This document shows positions 23,427 through 35,631 of a stretch of DNA of 64,000 bases, one piece after another (positions within the stretch are counted from its first letter, which is position 1; each line of letters starts with the position of its first letter). Below the pieces are notes generated by a model. The model had not been told where the DNA came from, made no database searches, and worked only from the letters and a program-made list of their open reading frames with translations. Origin of the DNA: Aquanectria penicillioides (Eukaryota > Ascomycota > Sordariomycetes > Hypocreales > Nectriaceae); the NCBI GenBank assembly GCA_003415625.1, contig PYIU01000002.1, positions 4,030,001 through 4,094,000 of the forward strand. The letters run 5' to 3'. Made by a program: the position numbers and the translations under genes.

Positions 23427-23591
23427 GGTCGGACGTAGAGTTTCTGTCTGGCATTTTGGAGTTTTGTCGTTATTCTAGCGCCGCATGCTACAACTACAAA
23501 AAGTCATGCTGTTGGGTTTGACATTGGCAAGGGGTTGGGCGGGCTTATTATACAAGGTGCAGGGGAAAAGGGTCTAATTGATCTTGATCAT

Positions 23592-25154
23592 TCACGCTCT
23601 AATATCTGATGCCGCCTTGCGGAGACGGTTCATGACCGCCGCGGCGATGTCGATTCTATCCTCTATGCCGTCCACGAAGATGGTGTCTGCCCCGCGCCGA
23701 TCAAACTCCCTCAAGGCCGAGAAGAGGCCTCGGGCAATCCCTTCGGTGTCTTTACCAAGATCAATATCCAAGACTTGGCCGATTATCTGTCCTTCTTCAT
23801 CCATAAGCTCGCCTTCATAGACTTCGTATGGTGTCCCATCTTGCTCCTCGCCTCCATCTGTGCTGCTGGAAGACGGCTTGAGGTTGGCGCATCGCAGGCC
23901 ACCTCCTGACTTCCATCGTTGAGTACGAATCACACCAATTCTCCTCGTTCCCCGGTCTCCGTTCGTAACTGTGCCGTTGGCAGTGCCATTTGCCGACGCA
24001 ATATCTGATGGAGCCACGCCATGCAGCCCCTTTTCATAACTAGATTCATAAAGCACCACTCTCGCCTTGGGGCTATAATGCTTGTACTTCATTCCTGGTG
24101 CGCGAGGCGCTGCCTTGCCCTCTTCGCTCTGGTCCTTGTATGCTATAACTGCATTCTCCCAGCCGGGGCAGGTCCTCAACTCATCTAAACCGATACCGCC
24201 AGGACGAAGAACGACCGGAGGGTCGCAAATCCCATCAACCACCGTGCTCTCCACGCCGACATCACACTGGCCCCCGTCAAGAATTAGTTCAATCTTTCCA
24301 TTCAAATCGTCCATGACATGCTGCGCCGTGGTCGGAGACGGCTTGGTGGAGGCGTTTGCGGATGGTGCAGCCAACGGGATGCCAGCAAGCTTGATTAGAG
24401 TGAGAGCCAAGGGTGACGAGGGCATTCGAACTCCAAAAGTCTTCAGTCCTGCAGTAACCTCTGGGGCGAGTTTCGAGGGTATTGGGTTTGGCAACAAGAT
24501 AGTTAGAGGACCTGGCCAGAAGCGTTCTATCAAAGCCCTGTATCTGCTTGGTATAGGGTCCTGGTCTCCGTTTGCTTGGCTGCTGGTTCCTAAATATTGT
24601 CGCAGCATCTCCAAATCACACACATGGCTGATGAGAGGGTTGTCTGACGGTCGCCCCTTTGCAGAATAAATGCCCTTGACCGATCCACTGCGTGTGGCAT
24701 CGGCGCCAAGGCCGTATACCGTCTCTGTGGGAAACCCAACTGGGATGTCTTTGGTCTTGAGTTCCACCGCGGCCTCTTCGAGCACTCTAAGTGCATCTCT
24801 CTGCTCAGCGAGAATTTCCCAGTGGTCCAACTTGGCCAAGCCTTCCCCAGGCCTGAAGTGTCCCAGGGACCCCGTGTTGGGGACCTTCGCGATCCGCGTC
24901 TCCATGGCCGGCAGGATCTGGGACGTCAGGCCTCGAACCAGGGCCGATGTAAGTGGTGATAGCACAGGACGGGGAGCCAACGCGAACTGCGGCACTGCTG
25001 AAAATCTGCTGGTAGTTAAAGGCCGGCGGGAGGCTTCCCAGGCTCTAGTCTGGTAGGGAACGGCGAGAGGGAGACGTCTGCAGCAGCTCTGACGTTTGGC
25101 CGAGAGAAGGAGGTTTCTTTGAGTCAAAGAAAATTTCATCACCTCAGGCTTCAT
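23592..25154 (-). CDS. SUA5: Threonylcarbamoyl-AMP synthase SUA5
   Basis: Makes threonylcarbamoyl-AMP from Thr, bicarbonate and ATP, the first step of the t6A37 modification of ANN-decoding tRNAs. Single exon, 520 residues from the ATG at 25154. The YrdC domain covers about residues 95-310: VGFPTETVYGLGADAT, AKGRPSDNPLISHV, WPGPLTILLPNP, PLAAPSANASTKPSPTT and VGVESTVVDG. The C-terminal Sua5 domain follows (APGMKYKHYSPKARVVLYES ... FDRRGADTIFVDGIEDR ... AVMNRLRKAAS). The first 83 residues are Arg/Ser/Leu-rich without acidic residues until the end, like a mitochondrial presequence, and Met84 (METRIAKVPN) could start a cytosolic form. The longer frame upstream of 25154 lacks an ATG. Confidence 0.94.
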   Translation of the reverse strand: MKPEVMKFSLTQRNLLLSAKRQSCCRRLPLAVPYQTRAWEASRRPLTTSRFSAVPQFALAPRPVLSPLTSALVRGLTSQILPAMETRIAKVPNTGSLGHFRPGEGLAKLDHWEILAEQRDALRVLEEAAVELKTKDIPVGFPTETVYGLGADATRSGSVKGIYSAKGRPSDNPLISHVCDLEMLRQYLGTSSQANGDQDPIPSRYRALIERFWPGPLTILLPNPIPSKLAPEVTAGLKTFGVRMPSSPLALTLIKLAGIPLAAPSANASTKPSPTTAQHVMDDLNGKIELILDGGQCDVGVESTVVDGICDPPVVLRPGGIGLDELRTCPGWENAVIAYKDQSEEGKAAPRAPGMKYKHYSPKARVVLYESSYEKGLHGVAPSDIASANGTANGTVTNGDRGTRRIGVIRTQRWKSGGGLRCANLKPSSSSTDGGEEQDGTPYEVYEGELMDEEGQIIGQVLDIDLGKDTEGIARGLFSALREFDRRGADTIFVDGIEDRIDIAAAVMNRLRKAASDIRA

Positions 25155-25593
25155 GCTCACTCATCATGGCAAACTAAAAAAAAAAAAAAACGGCCCTCTG
25201 CGGCCCCGATGGATCAAGGTAGCGCCTGAAGGCAGCCCAAGGCAACGGCCCAACGCCTGTTTTCGCGTTCCTTGGAAGGCAACAACCAGTGTAGCCTGTT
25301 GCGGCTCAGTGCACGTCCCACTAACTTGCAATCCAGGGGCCCCTGTGCGATCCCCCACCTGTCCAGTCCATGACGGTCCATAGTACCGTTACAGTTATCA
25401 GATTGAACCTTCATGACAACCAACTAGTTCCAACTCGGCTCTAAAATGCTTGGACATACATGTTGACGTGATCTTCATCATTAATCTCTTCACTTTATTG
25501 CCGCCATGGCTTCTTTTCTCTATCGGCCTCCAGGTTCTCTCTCTCTTCCTCTCTCCCTTTAAACCAAACAGCATCATCATAACCATCAGTCGA
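25155..25593. other. Intergenic between SUA5 and COG4
   Basis: SUA5 promoter and COG4 3' end; both genes are on the minus strand. An A14 run lies at 25177-25190. No gene seen. Confidence 0.5.
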
Positions 25594-28046
25594 TCAAACG
25601 CGAACCAAACTTCTCGCCCTTCTCCTCTCGTCTTCCGTGAGCACCCAGTCAATCCCATCTTTGCCCTCCAGAGCCATCAGCTCGTCCCACTCATCATCCT
25701 CCATGTTTGCTACCATTAGAAGTTGAATCACCTTCGAAAACACTTCCTTCACTGAGTAGTCTCCCTTTGAAACGGCATCAACCAATCCACTAAAGTCTCG
25801 CTCTATGCGAATGGCTCCAAAACCGTTGGTGCGTCCACTGTAGCCGAGAATTCTCTTCTCCCATAGCTTGGCAAGGTACTTTGCCGTGATATCCAAAAGT
25901 GTGCTATATGTTCCGGGTGTCATGATTCGGGCAATAGGTCTCATGAGTTGGTCCCATCCGTGTTCGAAGCGACGGGGGACCTGTTCTAAAATATCTTCTT
26001 CGTCTTCGTCATTCTGTAGGGCGATGTCTGCAATGTCGTCTTCCGTCAGAGTATAGTCCACGTCTCGAAATGTCTCGTTTAGCACAGGACGCAGACGAGG
26101 CTTGACAACTTGGTTGAATAGCACTTGTATCCCTTCGTTCAGGAGCTCACTGCTCTTGGTGATGAAAGAAGTTTGGAGAGTATGCAAAGCACTTGTGACA
26201 AAAGCAACATCCCGTTCGAAAGGGAAATAATCTTTTAGTGTCCCATATTGAGAATTACCCTGAGCATCACCTATCCGCCCGCTGATGACTCGGGTTAGAT
26301 ATTCGTTAGCCATGTCAAGGCTGTTGATGAGAACAATGAACTGAATAATCTTGTCCTCAGGTGGAAAGCCTCCTTGAATGATCGCCTTTGGATACGATTC
26401 GTCCCGCATCTTGCGTTGGATCATGCCAATGAAGTCTGAACTCAAGACACGGCCGATTGTGGGTACCACAGAGGCAATGACGTCTCTTTGTGAGGTCCTG
26501 ATGGATTTGTCTGTGACGCCATTAACAATGTACATCACAACATCCACCGCCATAATGATATATGGCGAGTTGCCTTCTATAGGTTTGTTCATGCTGAGAG
26601 ACAGGCCGCTAGGGTACTCATCCATCTGAAATGCTTTTTCCACAGATCGACGGAAGAAGAAGGTTGTCATGACGTTGTATGGTGAGGTCAGTTTGCTAGA
26701 CACTTTACGGTAAAGATTCGACTTTATTAGAACATCCGGGATGACAAGAGGTGCATCGTCTGCCACACTTGGGTCCTAGAAGAGTATGTAAGCAACCAGC
26801 CTTAGGAAAGGTTTTATGTGGGACAGGAACATACTCTGCATTTTCCTGCTAGAAAACGTGTGTACAGAGCCCAATGGCCCAGCATTACAGAGATCTCGCT
26901 GAGAAGACCATCAATCTCCCGCATGTTCACGCCTTCATCTTCGCTGTCGCGGGGGTTGTTGCCCTGCCCTATAGCTGGTGAGTTAACCCTTGGGGTACCA
27001 CCTCGTGGTGGTTGGGGTAAGAAGCTCTGCACAAGGAATGAGAACGGATAGCTTTTGACGTCAGTCAGCTTTCTGTCAATGCCTCGCTCATCACTCCATG
27101 TGTCGATGACGATGCCACCCTGGACGTCTGCCTCCATCTGCAGACGATCAATGACGCGAACCATCTTCCCAGAGCCGTAGTGTCGCTCGACTAATCCTCC
27201 ATGGTGTTCCACAATTTGTGCGATGTGCTCGAATAGTTTTGTGAGGGCATTGGCGTAGAATAGACCCTCATTCCGGACCTGACTGCCCAGGCTCTTCAAT
27301 GTCGCTCGCGCATGGCCTGCAACCCCTTGGCACACGTATCGTCCATATACGTCTAGACCAGTGTCTGTCCTTCCAATCAATGGGAAGAGCTTGAAAAACC
27401 GTGTGACCTTGACTTCGTCACTCTCCCCAGCGGCCTTCTCGAACTCCCTGAGGAACAAGCCACACAAGCTTTCCCTAGCATTCTCGAGCGTGGTCCACGG
27501 AGGATCGGGCACCTCAACACTCGGCACTATGCTGGCAGCAAAAGGCCCCTTTATAATCTCCTCTGGTACCTTGCTTGCTCGTGAGAGATATCCAGCAGCC
27601 GCTTCCCAGTCCTGGGGAGCACCCATGGAGCCGACTACGCCGTTGATGCAGGCTTTGAGCTCCGCCACTTGCTCTACCACACGAAGCGTGTCCTCGACAC
27701 GGCTTTTCTCCAGGTCCAACTCCTTGACCTTGTCGCTCAATCGACCAGCCGTGTCAGCGGCACCGGCCAACATGTCATTGCCAACAGACCGAGCAGCGAT
27801 CACCTGTGCACCGAGTCCGGCGCGCAACAAGTCCAAGCGGCCGAGGTCACGGGAGAGATCGGCCTGGGAGGCGATGAGGGCATCGAGTCGAGAGGTTATT
27901 GCGCTCTCGCGCGCGTGGAGAGCTGCCAGCGCATTGCGAATCTCGGCTTCGCTGGTGGCATTCTGGAGGTTCGAAGTGGAGGGGTAGACGGCGTGGTCGC
28001 TGTCCGGAGGGTGGGAGAGGCCGTTCGGGAAGGTTGACATGGTCAT
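25594..28046 (-). CDS. COG4: Conserved oligomeric Golgi complex subunit 4 (COG4)
   Basis: Lobe A subunit of the COG tether, which catches intra-Golgi retrograde vesicles and interacts with SNAREs and Sly1. Exons are 26835-28046 and 25594-26775 with a 59-bp intron; 797 residues. The N-terminal coiled-coil region contains ITSRLDALIASQADLSRDLG. Family sequences include FFKLFPLIGRTDTGLDVYGR, VCQGVAGHARATLKSL, VNMREIDGLLSEISVMLGHW and, after the intron, LVIPDVLIKSNLYRKVSSKL, FFFRRSVEKAFQMDE, DVVMYIVNGVTDKSIRTSQR and FERDVAFVTSALHTLQTSFI. Start choice: ATG at 28046 (MTMSTFPNG); an in-frame ATG two codons on at 28040 is equally possible, and the frame stays open upstream to 28241 without family resemblance. 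Confidence 0.93.
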
Positions 28047-28517
28047 TGAAGACGTCCGGGCGGGAGGCGCATCGCTACCTGAGCTCTTCGTCGGGGCTGG
28101 TGAGCGGCTTTCGAGGAGATGTTGTTGCCGATGAAGAAGTTGGCTTGCGCACACCACACGTGTAAGATACCAGGTATGCTCCTCGTTGGCACAAGTATGT
28201 AGCTGGCTGTTCATTAGTGACACGCAGCCAATGCTCCCCACCTACAACTGAGCTACCGGTACCTGGTCCAGAGACCTACCCTGCACCACGGTCGGACATG
28301 TGTTACAAATAATCGAACACCACCTTCTAGGAGTCAACTACTAACTTCACATCCTCAATGAAGAGATGCACGTTAAAAACTTAAAGTTTATTCATGACAT
28401 TACTATGTTCGCTTTTCCGTATTCCTGTAATCGCCGCTATGTAACCAAACCTCGCGTTTATACACGGCATAGTCGTACAAGTGCCACCGAGCATCACCGC
28501 CCCCTTTGCTCATTGCC
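28047..28517. other. Intergenic between COG4 and PMR1
   Basis: COG4 promoter and PMR1 3' region. Contains one GGTACC-type element near 28257. No gene seen. Confidence 0.45.
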
Positions 28518-31500
28518 TTAAACCGCCTGACTGTACCCACTGCTAAAACGCCGCGGTCCGTATTTGAGATATTTCCTCAACTCATCTGCCCAGAACACCG
28601 TGCTGCATAGCATCACTAGACGCACTAGATCAAAGAACCCTATGGCTTCCGTCTGGAAAGTCTCCTGTAGCCATGGGAAATAAATAACAAGCAACTGGCC
28701 AGCCAAGCTGAGTGAAACAGCCCAGTTGAAGAGATTGTTAGCAAAGAGCCCGACCTCGCCTCGCAGTACCGATTTTGATTCGGACCGGCAGCTGAGAGCA
28801 TTGAACATGTCGAAAAGCACAAAGCATGTAAATGTCATAGTCGTATCGCGTCGCGTAACCATGCCATCAGCTAACATCTCGCGACTGTAAATGAGCATGG
28901 TGCCTATTGTAATGATAGCAGCTGAAGTGAGGACTCGCGAAATTAAGGCTCGAGTGAGGACGGGATCTCCTCGTCTGCGTGGTGGCTTGTTCATGACATC
29001 GGGATCCACACTTTCAACGCCTAGAGACTGTGCTGGAGGGCCATCCATGATGATATCTGCCATGGTCAGTATGTTTCAAATGGAAGGGGATGAAGGCTGA
29101 GCTTACTGATCCACAAGATCTGCATCGCATTCAGGGGTGTTTTGAAACCGAAGCACGTGCATATCAAGACGAGAGCTAAGCTCGCGGCACTTGTACTTAG
29201 CTGAAACGTCAAGAAATTCTGGATATTATTGAAAATGCCCTTGCCCTCTTCGATGGCATGGAGAATAGTTGAGAAATCGTCATCCGTTAGAATCATGTCA
29301 GCTGCTTCTTTGGCAACATCGGTTCCATGCCGACCCATGGAAATACCAATATCAGCCTTCTTCAGTGCAGGAGCATCATTGACACCGTCGCCAGTCATGG
29401 CGACAATATCGCCCCTGGACTGCAGAGCTTCAATGATTTTCAGCTTGTGGTCAGGGTTGGTTCGCGCAAATATCGTAGTGTGTTGCATGGCCTGTGCAAG
29501 GTCGTCGAGAGACATGGAGTCGACTTCATCGCCTCTGAGAACAGGCTTAACGGTTCCCTGGCCACTGGTATGGCCACTGGAAGACGCGATATTCATGCCT
29601 AGTTGCTTTCCAATTGCGAGAGCTGTTGTTTCGGCGTCTCCAGTGATCATGATGACCTTGACACCGCCTCGCATCAATTTCCGGATGGAGCGATCAACAC
29701 CGGGGCGTGGGGGTCACGCATGCCGACAAGACCAGCGAATGTGAGGCCCTTGAAGATCTCCTCTGGCTGAGGACCCGGACTGCTGCTCCGGTCCAAGTTT
29801 GGAGTCCCGCGTGCCGATGACCGATTTCGGGAGTTTCTGGATACCGAGCCACTTGCGAATGCCAGAACGCGGAGGCCCTGAACAGCCATGGCTTCAGCGG
29901 CCATTAGAGCTTCCTGACGACGAGGTGAGTCCAGGACAATCTCTCTGCCATCCTTCTCGAGGTACGTATCACAAGCGACTAGGACCTTTTCAATCGAACC
30001 CTTCATATATGCGTATTCTTTGTCTCCTTTTGAATCAGACCCGATAGTGACACCCATCCATTTCCTTTCCGAGCTGAAGGCGGTTTCGCTAACTCGAGGG
30101 CCAAGGGAGTCTCGGACATCGTGCTCCTTGAATCGATCTAGCATATCTAGCATGGCCACATCGGTCGGCTGACCAACCCAGCGCGTGTAGGTAGAGGCTT
30201 CATTTCGGCCAAGAGTTGAAGACAGTACAGCGGTTGCTGCAGCCCCGTGTTCCGTGAATTGCTGTGCGAGACGTGCATTGTTGGCAACATTGCCAATTCG
30301 AAGGACCCTAAGGCTAGCTGGGTTAAGGTCTGGGGTAGTGTCAGAGGCAACATGGTTGGCGTCAACCGACACAGGGTCCGAGGTTCCGAAATACCACATT
30401 TTGGTGGTTGTCATATGGTTCGTCGTCAAAGTACCTGGAAAAACACATTAGTGATGCTCGTCTCGAACCGAGGGAGGGGATTCACCTGTTTTGTCAGTGC
30501 AGACGACATTTACAGAGCCAAGAGTCTCAACCTTGGGCATTCTGCGCACAATTGCATTGTGTCTAGCCATGCGATGCACTCCCAGAGCCAAGGTGACAGT
30601 CACGATAATGGGCAAACCCTCAGGAATAGCTGCCACAGCAAGAGAAATGGAGATTTGGAAGATTTCCAACAGCTTCTTCCCTTGTAGCCACCCAATCACA
30701 GAAATAAGACCAATCACGACAAAGGAGGCCTTGCTCAGCTGAGAGCCAAGGTCATCCATTGAGAGTTGGAGAGGAGAGCGCGGGCTCTCAGTCCCAGACA
30801 CACTTGTGGCAATCGTACCGAAATGCGTATTCCCCCCAGTTGCAAAGACTATGCCTTGACCATGGCCAGACTTGATTAACGTCCCCATGTACGCAACATT
30901 GTGAGTGCTCTCCTCGGTCGTGTGTTCATGATGCCCTGATGGTGCCAGAGAGGGTTGAGGATGCTGAAACTTGTCGAGACCATAAGAACCGAATCCTCGT
31001 CGACGCGCGTCGGCAGTTACTCTGACCGGCTCTGTCTCACCTGTCAAGTTCGATGCGTCAATCGTCAAGTCGGTGGCCTTTGTAACTCGAATGTCAGCGG
31101 GAATGCGGTCTCCCGTGGTGAAAAGGACTAGATCGCCGGGGACTAGTTGGGATGCCATGACTTTCGAGGAGGCTGCATCTAGGACATCGCTAATTGGGGT
31201 AACCGAGCCGGGTGTCGGAACCGAGTCGCCTGCGTCATCAGGGCGCGGAGGCCAGGTTCCCAAGGGGCCGCCGGGCTTGTTGGACTGACCACGAACCAGG
31301 TGAGCATGGTTCGGGACGAGGTGATTGAGGGCCTCGATGGACTTTTCGGATCGATATTCCTGAACGAAACCAACCGTCACTACAATGGTGACGGCTACAG
31401 TGATGCTGATGGAATCGTCCATATTTCCTAATAACATCGAGGCGCCAGCCGACACGAGGAGAAGCAGAATCAGGGGCTCTTGGAACTGCTTGACGAAGCG

Positions 31501-31888
31501 CAGCCACAATGGCTCGGGGGCATCGTGGGGAATCTCATTGGGACCATGTTCGGTGAGTCTCGTAAGGGCTTCGGTGGGCGTGAGGCCGTGGGTCAAGGAG
31601 GTTCGGAGATGGGCGGCCGCTTCGCTAGGGGTCATGAAGGAGAAGTTATCCGCGACGCTCTGGTACATGGGTTAGCAAGGAGAGGAATTGGAGCGCTTGG
31701 AAATGGCATAGGCATCTCACCCTCGCAGCGGAGGAGGTTGTTCGAACATGTCGAGCGGGTCGTCGGGGACGATCTTTGTCACCGGCATCAGGGCTGTCGG
31801 TGGCGAGACCGGTGATGGTAGGGACGCTGGACAAGGGTAGAAGGGACTGGTTCCCAGAGCCGTTGCGCTCACTCCATGGCAACTGCAT
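28518..31888 (-). CDS. PMR1: Golgi Ca2+/Mn2+ P-type ATPase (PMR1/SPCA), with a one-base frame break
   Basis: P2A ATPase supplying Ca2+ and Mn2+ to the Golgi for glycosylation and sorting. Exons are 31721-31888, 30486-31659, 29107-30434 and 28518-29056. Motifs: N-terminal cation ATPase [20 protein letters not shown]-domain [11 protein letters not shown]4 [17 protein letters not shown], phosphorylation site [14 protein letters not shown] (interrupted by the 51-bp intron 2), hinge [17 protein letters not shown], and M6 [15 protein letters not shown] with the Asn/Asp ion ligands of the SPCA class, its Asn codon split by intron 3. Exon 3 breaks at GMRDP: one extra G in the plus-strand G5 run 29709-29713 gives [17 protein letters not shown] and phase 1 at the exon end, about 1069 residues. 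The first exon is uncertain: its neighbouring frame reads [19 protein letters not shown]. Confidence 0.93.
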
Positions 31889-33685
31889 GTTGGATGGCGC
31901 GCTGAGGACCTCGTCACGATGGAAGAGGCAGACACGGACGGGGGGAAGCATGGGCGATTAAGGCTGGAGCGAGCAGGGAATGCGCCTGGTCATGAGAAGA
32001 GGGCCGGGCAAAGCCAAGGAGGCGAGGGTGCGAGCAGCTGGAGCTGCGGTGTTGAGAAGACCCGAATCGCAGGCAAGGTCGATTCAGGATCGTGAAGAGT
32101 AAGGATAAATCATCAAAAAAGAAGGGGATGGGAGTTGGAAGAGAAAATGGAGAGAACGGACCAACAACCGAGAACGGATACTGTACCAGGTGTTGAAAGC
32201 TGTCAGGTCGAGGTGTCCAGATGGCTTGGGGTGTCTTCGATCTGAGCCAAAGTCGGGACTAGTACTTTTCCACGCTGCGCCTCGCTGGTTGAGGCTGCCA
32301 GGGGCGTGCAGAAAGCTTTTAGGGACCAATCGTAGGCGGCTGCGTTTGAAACCTAGCCCAAAAATGATGGCCAGCTACCGAGGGGGGTTTGGCGGCTGCT
32401 AAATACAGGTGCATGTATGTACATACGTGGAGCTGGGATGAACCGCCGGTGGAATACGTAGGTATGAGCGAGATGGGCGACGCGAATTACATCAACCATA
32501 TCAGATGCATGTTCTGTAGACATATGCGCGTCCCTCTGCGTGAGCACCTGAGGTTTCACTGCTGCTGTTTCTGCTGCGAGAGCAGCGTTGTATGCTTGTT
32601 CGGGACCTGTATGTCGTCTCGGACAAATTTCCCTTGGCTGGTACCTCCATACATTGGACAACGCACCTGGGTAAGCAGGTACAGAACAATGCTCTGTGGC
32701 AGGGTACCCCGTCGTTGGTGGTCGAGATAAATGCCGGCCGACCTGCCTTGGTATGCATTATTAATGCAAAATGGCTGGTGGTGAAGTGAGGGATCGATCT
32801 CCGCCCTTAATTCGTGGCCTGGTGCCATGGAAGTGGCAGAGAAATTTGGGACACAGGTAAGACATGTTTTAAAAACGCGTTTCTGGAAGATGTGCGCGAT
32901 GCGCGGTCATCGCTTTGCTCTACAATTTGCAAGCGAACTCTCGCCGTCTCTTGGAGATATCCCGGAAATGACTAGCCTTGCACCTTGCACCTCTGAGACG
33001 AAAGCGGGAGCGAGGAGAGGGCGCTCTTAGCTAATCAGTTCCCCGGGGTGTTCTCCGCTGTGGTTGGCCGGTGGGGCGTGCTGAGCCTCAGAAAATTCGG
33101 ATGCTGGCTTTTTCCGGAGGCGGTACTTATCTCTGATTGGCTAGAGCAGTCCGCGCTGTGCTGCAGATTGGATGGGCGAGCCACTTAGATACCTGGGTAC
33201 CTCCCAGTCGTCAGGCCCCAGCCACGCCATTTACCGTTGGTGAAGTCGGGCCAGGCCACCTCCCCTCAAGGCTCCAGGTCCCAGCCAGGTCCCAAGTCCC
33301 AAGTGCCATCCCCAACCTGAAATTTCCCCTTCCAACCCCGTCGCGAACATCCCGCATCAACGCCGCCTGCTCCTCGCTTCTTGTCGCCGTCGCCATCGGC
33401 ATCGGCTCTTGTCGCTGCAGTCCTTTTCGCCCTGCGCGATTGCCTCTCCGTCGCTTCATGCCTCTGCGCTGCTGCCACTGCGCGTAGAGCAATCCCGCCA
33501 CTGCGCTTGTTTATCCGCCCGAACGCGCCCCCTGGTCCTGTGTTTACCCACACCACTCTTGCTCTCTCGACAACCCGCACCTCTTCCCCTCCGAGCCATC
33601 GTCGTACTTCGTTCATCAACCTCTGCCTGTCGCTGTTAATCACGTCCTTCTACTACCGTGCATCGCGTCGTCGCGCGACAGCATC
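31889..33685. other. Divergent intergenic region between PMR1 and RAD21
   Basis: 1.8 kb with both promoters. Several GTACC-type elements (about 32640, 32676, 32702, 33192-33204) and one ACGCGT at 32875-32880, about 0.8 kb upstream of the RAD21 start. The 350 bp before RAD21 are pyrimidine-rich leader-like sequence. Open frames such as 33381-33809 run into RAD21 exon 1 in a different frame. Confidence 0.5.
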
Positions 33686-35631
33686 ATGTTCTACTCCGAG
33701 ACCCTCCTCCAGAAGAGCGGGCCGCTCGCCCGCGTTTGGCTCTCGGCCAACCTCGAGCGCAAGCTTTCCAAGAATCACATCTTGCAATCCAATGTCACAG
33801 ACAGTGTAGAAGCTATTATTACGCCTAACCAGGCGCCCCTGGCCTTGCGACTGAGCAGCCAGCTTTTGCTTGGTGTCGTGAGAATCTATCAGCGCAAGAC
33901 GCGTTACTTGTTGGATGATTGCAATGAAGCCATGATGAAGATCAAAATGGTCTGTCTAATCCCTTATTTTCTCCCAATCTGGCTGATACTGACTCCTCCT
34001 AGGCTTTCCGATCTAGCGGAAACAATGATATGGCTGTTAACCTACAGATCCCTAACCGTGAAGCTCTCTTGCTTCCGGACAAGATTACGCCTTATGACAA
34101 CTTTGAACTACCCCCTCCTCCAGATGCTTCGTGGCTTCTGTCACAAGTTGATGACGTGGCCGCGAATCCCGTCGGCCGTAAGGGTCGCGTCAGCAACAAC
34201 CGAGATATCAACTTGCAGGAAGACTTCGACAACAGCCAATTTCTGAACGACATTGAAGGCCTTGACGAAGACGGACTAGGCCCCATCGATAATCTCGAGC
34301 TTGAACTGGACTTTGGTCTTGATATGGATGGAGGTCCCAGCCAAAGCATCGAAATGGGTCGAGACGCGCCACCCGAACTCGGCGTGGAAGACGACCTATT
34401 TAGTGAATCAGACATGTTTCCCCGCCAGAAAGACGGACCGGAGGATACAACCTTGAATCTGCAAATTGGCGGTGACGGTGTTCGAATTGCGGATGGCGAG
34501 GGTGACATTGCCATGGGTGATGATGATTTCCAGTTCAATCCTGATGACCAGTCTGCGATGCCCGAGATGGCTGCCGCACCCGATATCCGCCGCACCCGAA
34601 TCTCCGAATCGCCCCTCTCCGACATTGACGAGGAGTTTGCTAAGGAGGTTGAGGCCGAATATACCATGCACCACCAAACGGATCTCTATGAGCCTGATGA
34701 GGAGACGGAGCACACTCTCGTCCGACGACCCGCTCAACGCGCCAAGAAGCAGAAGATTCTTACTCCCGACGACGAGATTGCCCTCTCCAGCAACCACATT
34801 AAGCAGCAACAAGCAAACCGCGACAACATTATTAAGGCATCCTCGTTCCTCCCCCGGGATCCCTTCCTGCTGGCTCTGATGGACATGCAAAAGAGTGGTG
34901 GCTTTGTTTCTTCCATCATGATGGAGGGACGAAGTTCCGCGTGGGCCCCCGAGCTTCGCGGAATGCTCTCCTTGGATGCTGTTCGCGGAATGAACGAGCT
35001 CAAGCGAAAGCGTGACAGTGGGATCGCCGACGTTGACAGTGACCAAGGTGCTTCCAAGTCGCCACGCCTGGAGCTCGGCGACGACACTGACTTTGGTATT
35101 GAGGGCGGTGCTCTGGGCGGCCAGAGCTTTGCTGCTGACGGCACTATCCTCGAGATTCCCGCTGATGACGGCATGATCCCCGGTGATGGTGATCATGCCG
35201 AGCGTGAGATGGGAAGCCCCATGCCTGCCTTTGACGACACTACCGCCCCTCTCGTTCACCCAGCCGATAGTGGTCCCGTGTCTGTTGGCACCAAACATGC
35301 GGTGCACATTCTCCGTGACCTCTTCGGATCGGAAGCCGCCAACAGCCCCGATAAGCGAAAGAAGACGTCTGTTGTCTTCCAGGATCTTCTACCTGAAAAC
35401 CAAACCACCAAAGCGGAGGCCACCAAGATGTTCTTCGAGTGCCTTGTTCTCGCTACCAAGGACGCGATCAAGGTGGAGCAAGGCTCTGGACTGGGCGATC
35501 CCATCCGCGTACGAGGCAAGCGAGGACTCTGGGGAGACTGGGCCGAGAAAGAAGCCGGCGGTGAGATTGCTCACGAGAACGAGCCTGAGCCTGCCGCAGT
35601 CAGCGCTCCTGCTGTTGCCGTGTCGGCGTAA
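33686..35631 (+). CDS. RAD21: Mitotic cohesin kleisin RAD21/SCC1
   Basis: Alpha-kleisin that closes the SMC1-SMC3 cohesin ring and is cut by separase at anaphase. Exons are 33686-33949 and 34003-35631, separated by a 53-bp intron with a slightly unusual GTCTGT donor; 630 residues. The N-terminal SMC3-binding domain is MFYSETLLQKSGPLARVWLS, NLERKLSKNHILQSN, APLALRLSSQLLLGVVRIYQ and KTRYLLDDCNEAMMKIKM. The middle is acidic and disordered, with possible separase-type sites such as DIRRTRISES. The C-terminal winged helix that binds SMC1 is near residues 525-590 (TKHAVHILRDLFGS, VVFQDLLPENQTTKAEATKM, FFECLVLATKDAIKVEQG). Rec8, the meiotic kleisin, has a more divergent N-terminus, so RAD21 is preferred. 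Confidence 0.95.

Noticed and set aside
34408..35307. 299-codon frame antisense to RAD21
   Set aside because: Shadow of a GC-rich coding exon; composition dominated by complements of Asp/Glu codons.
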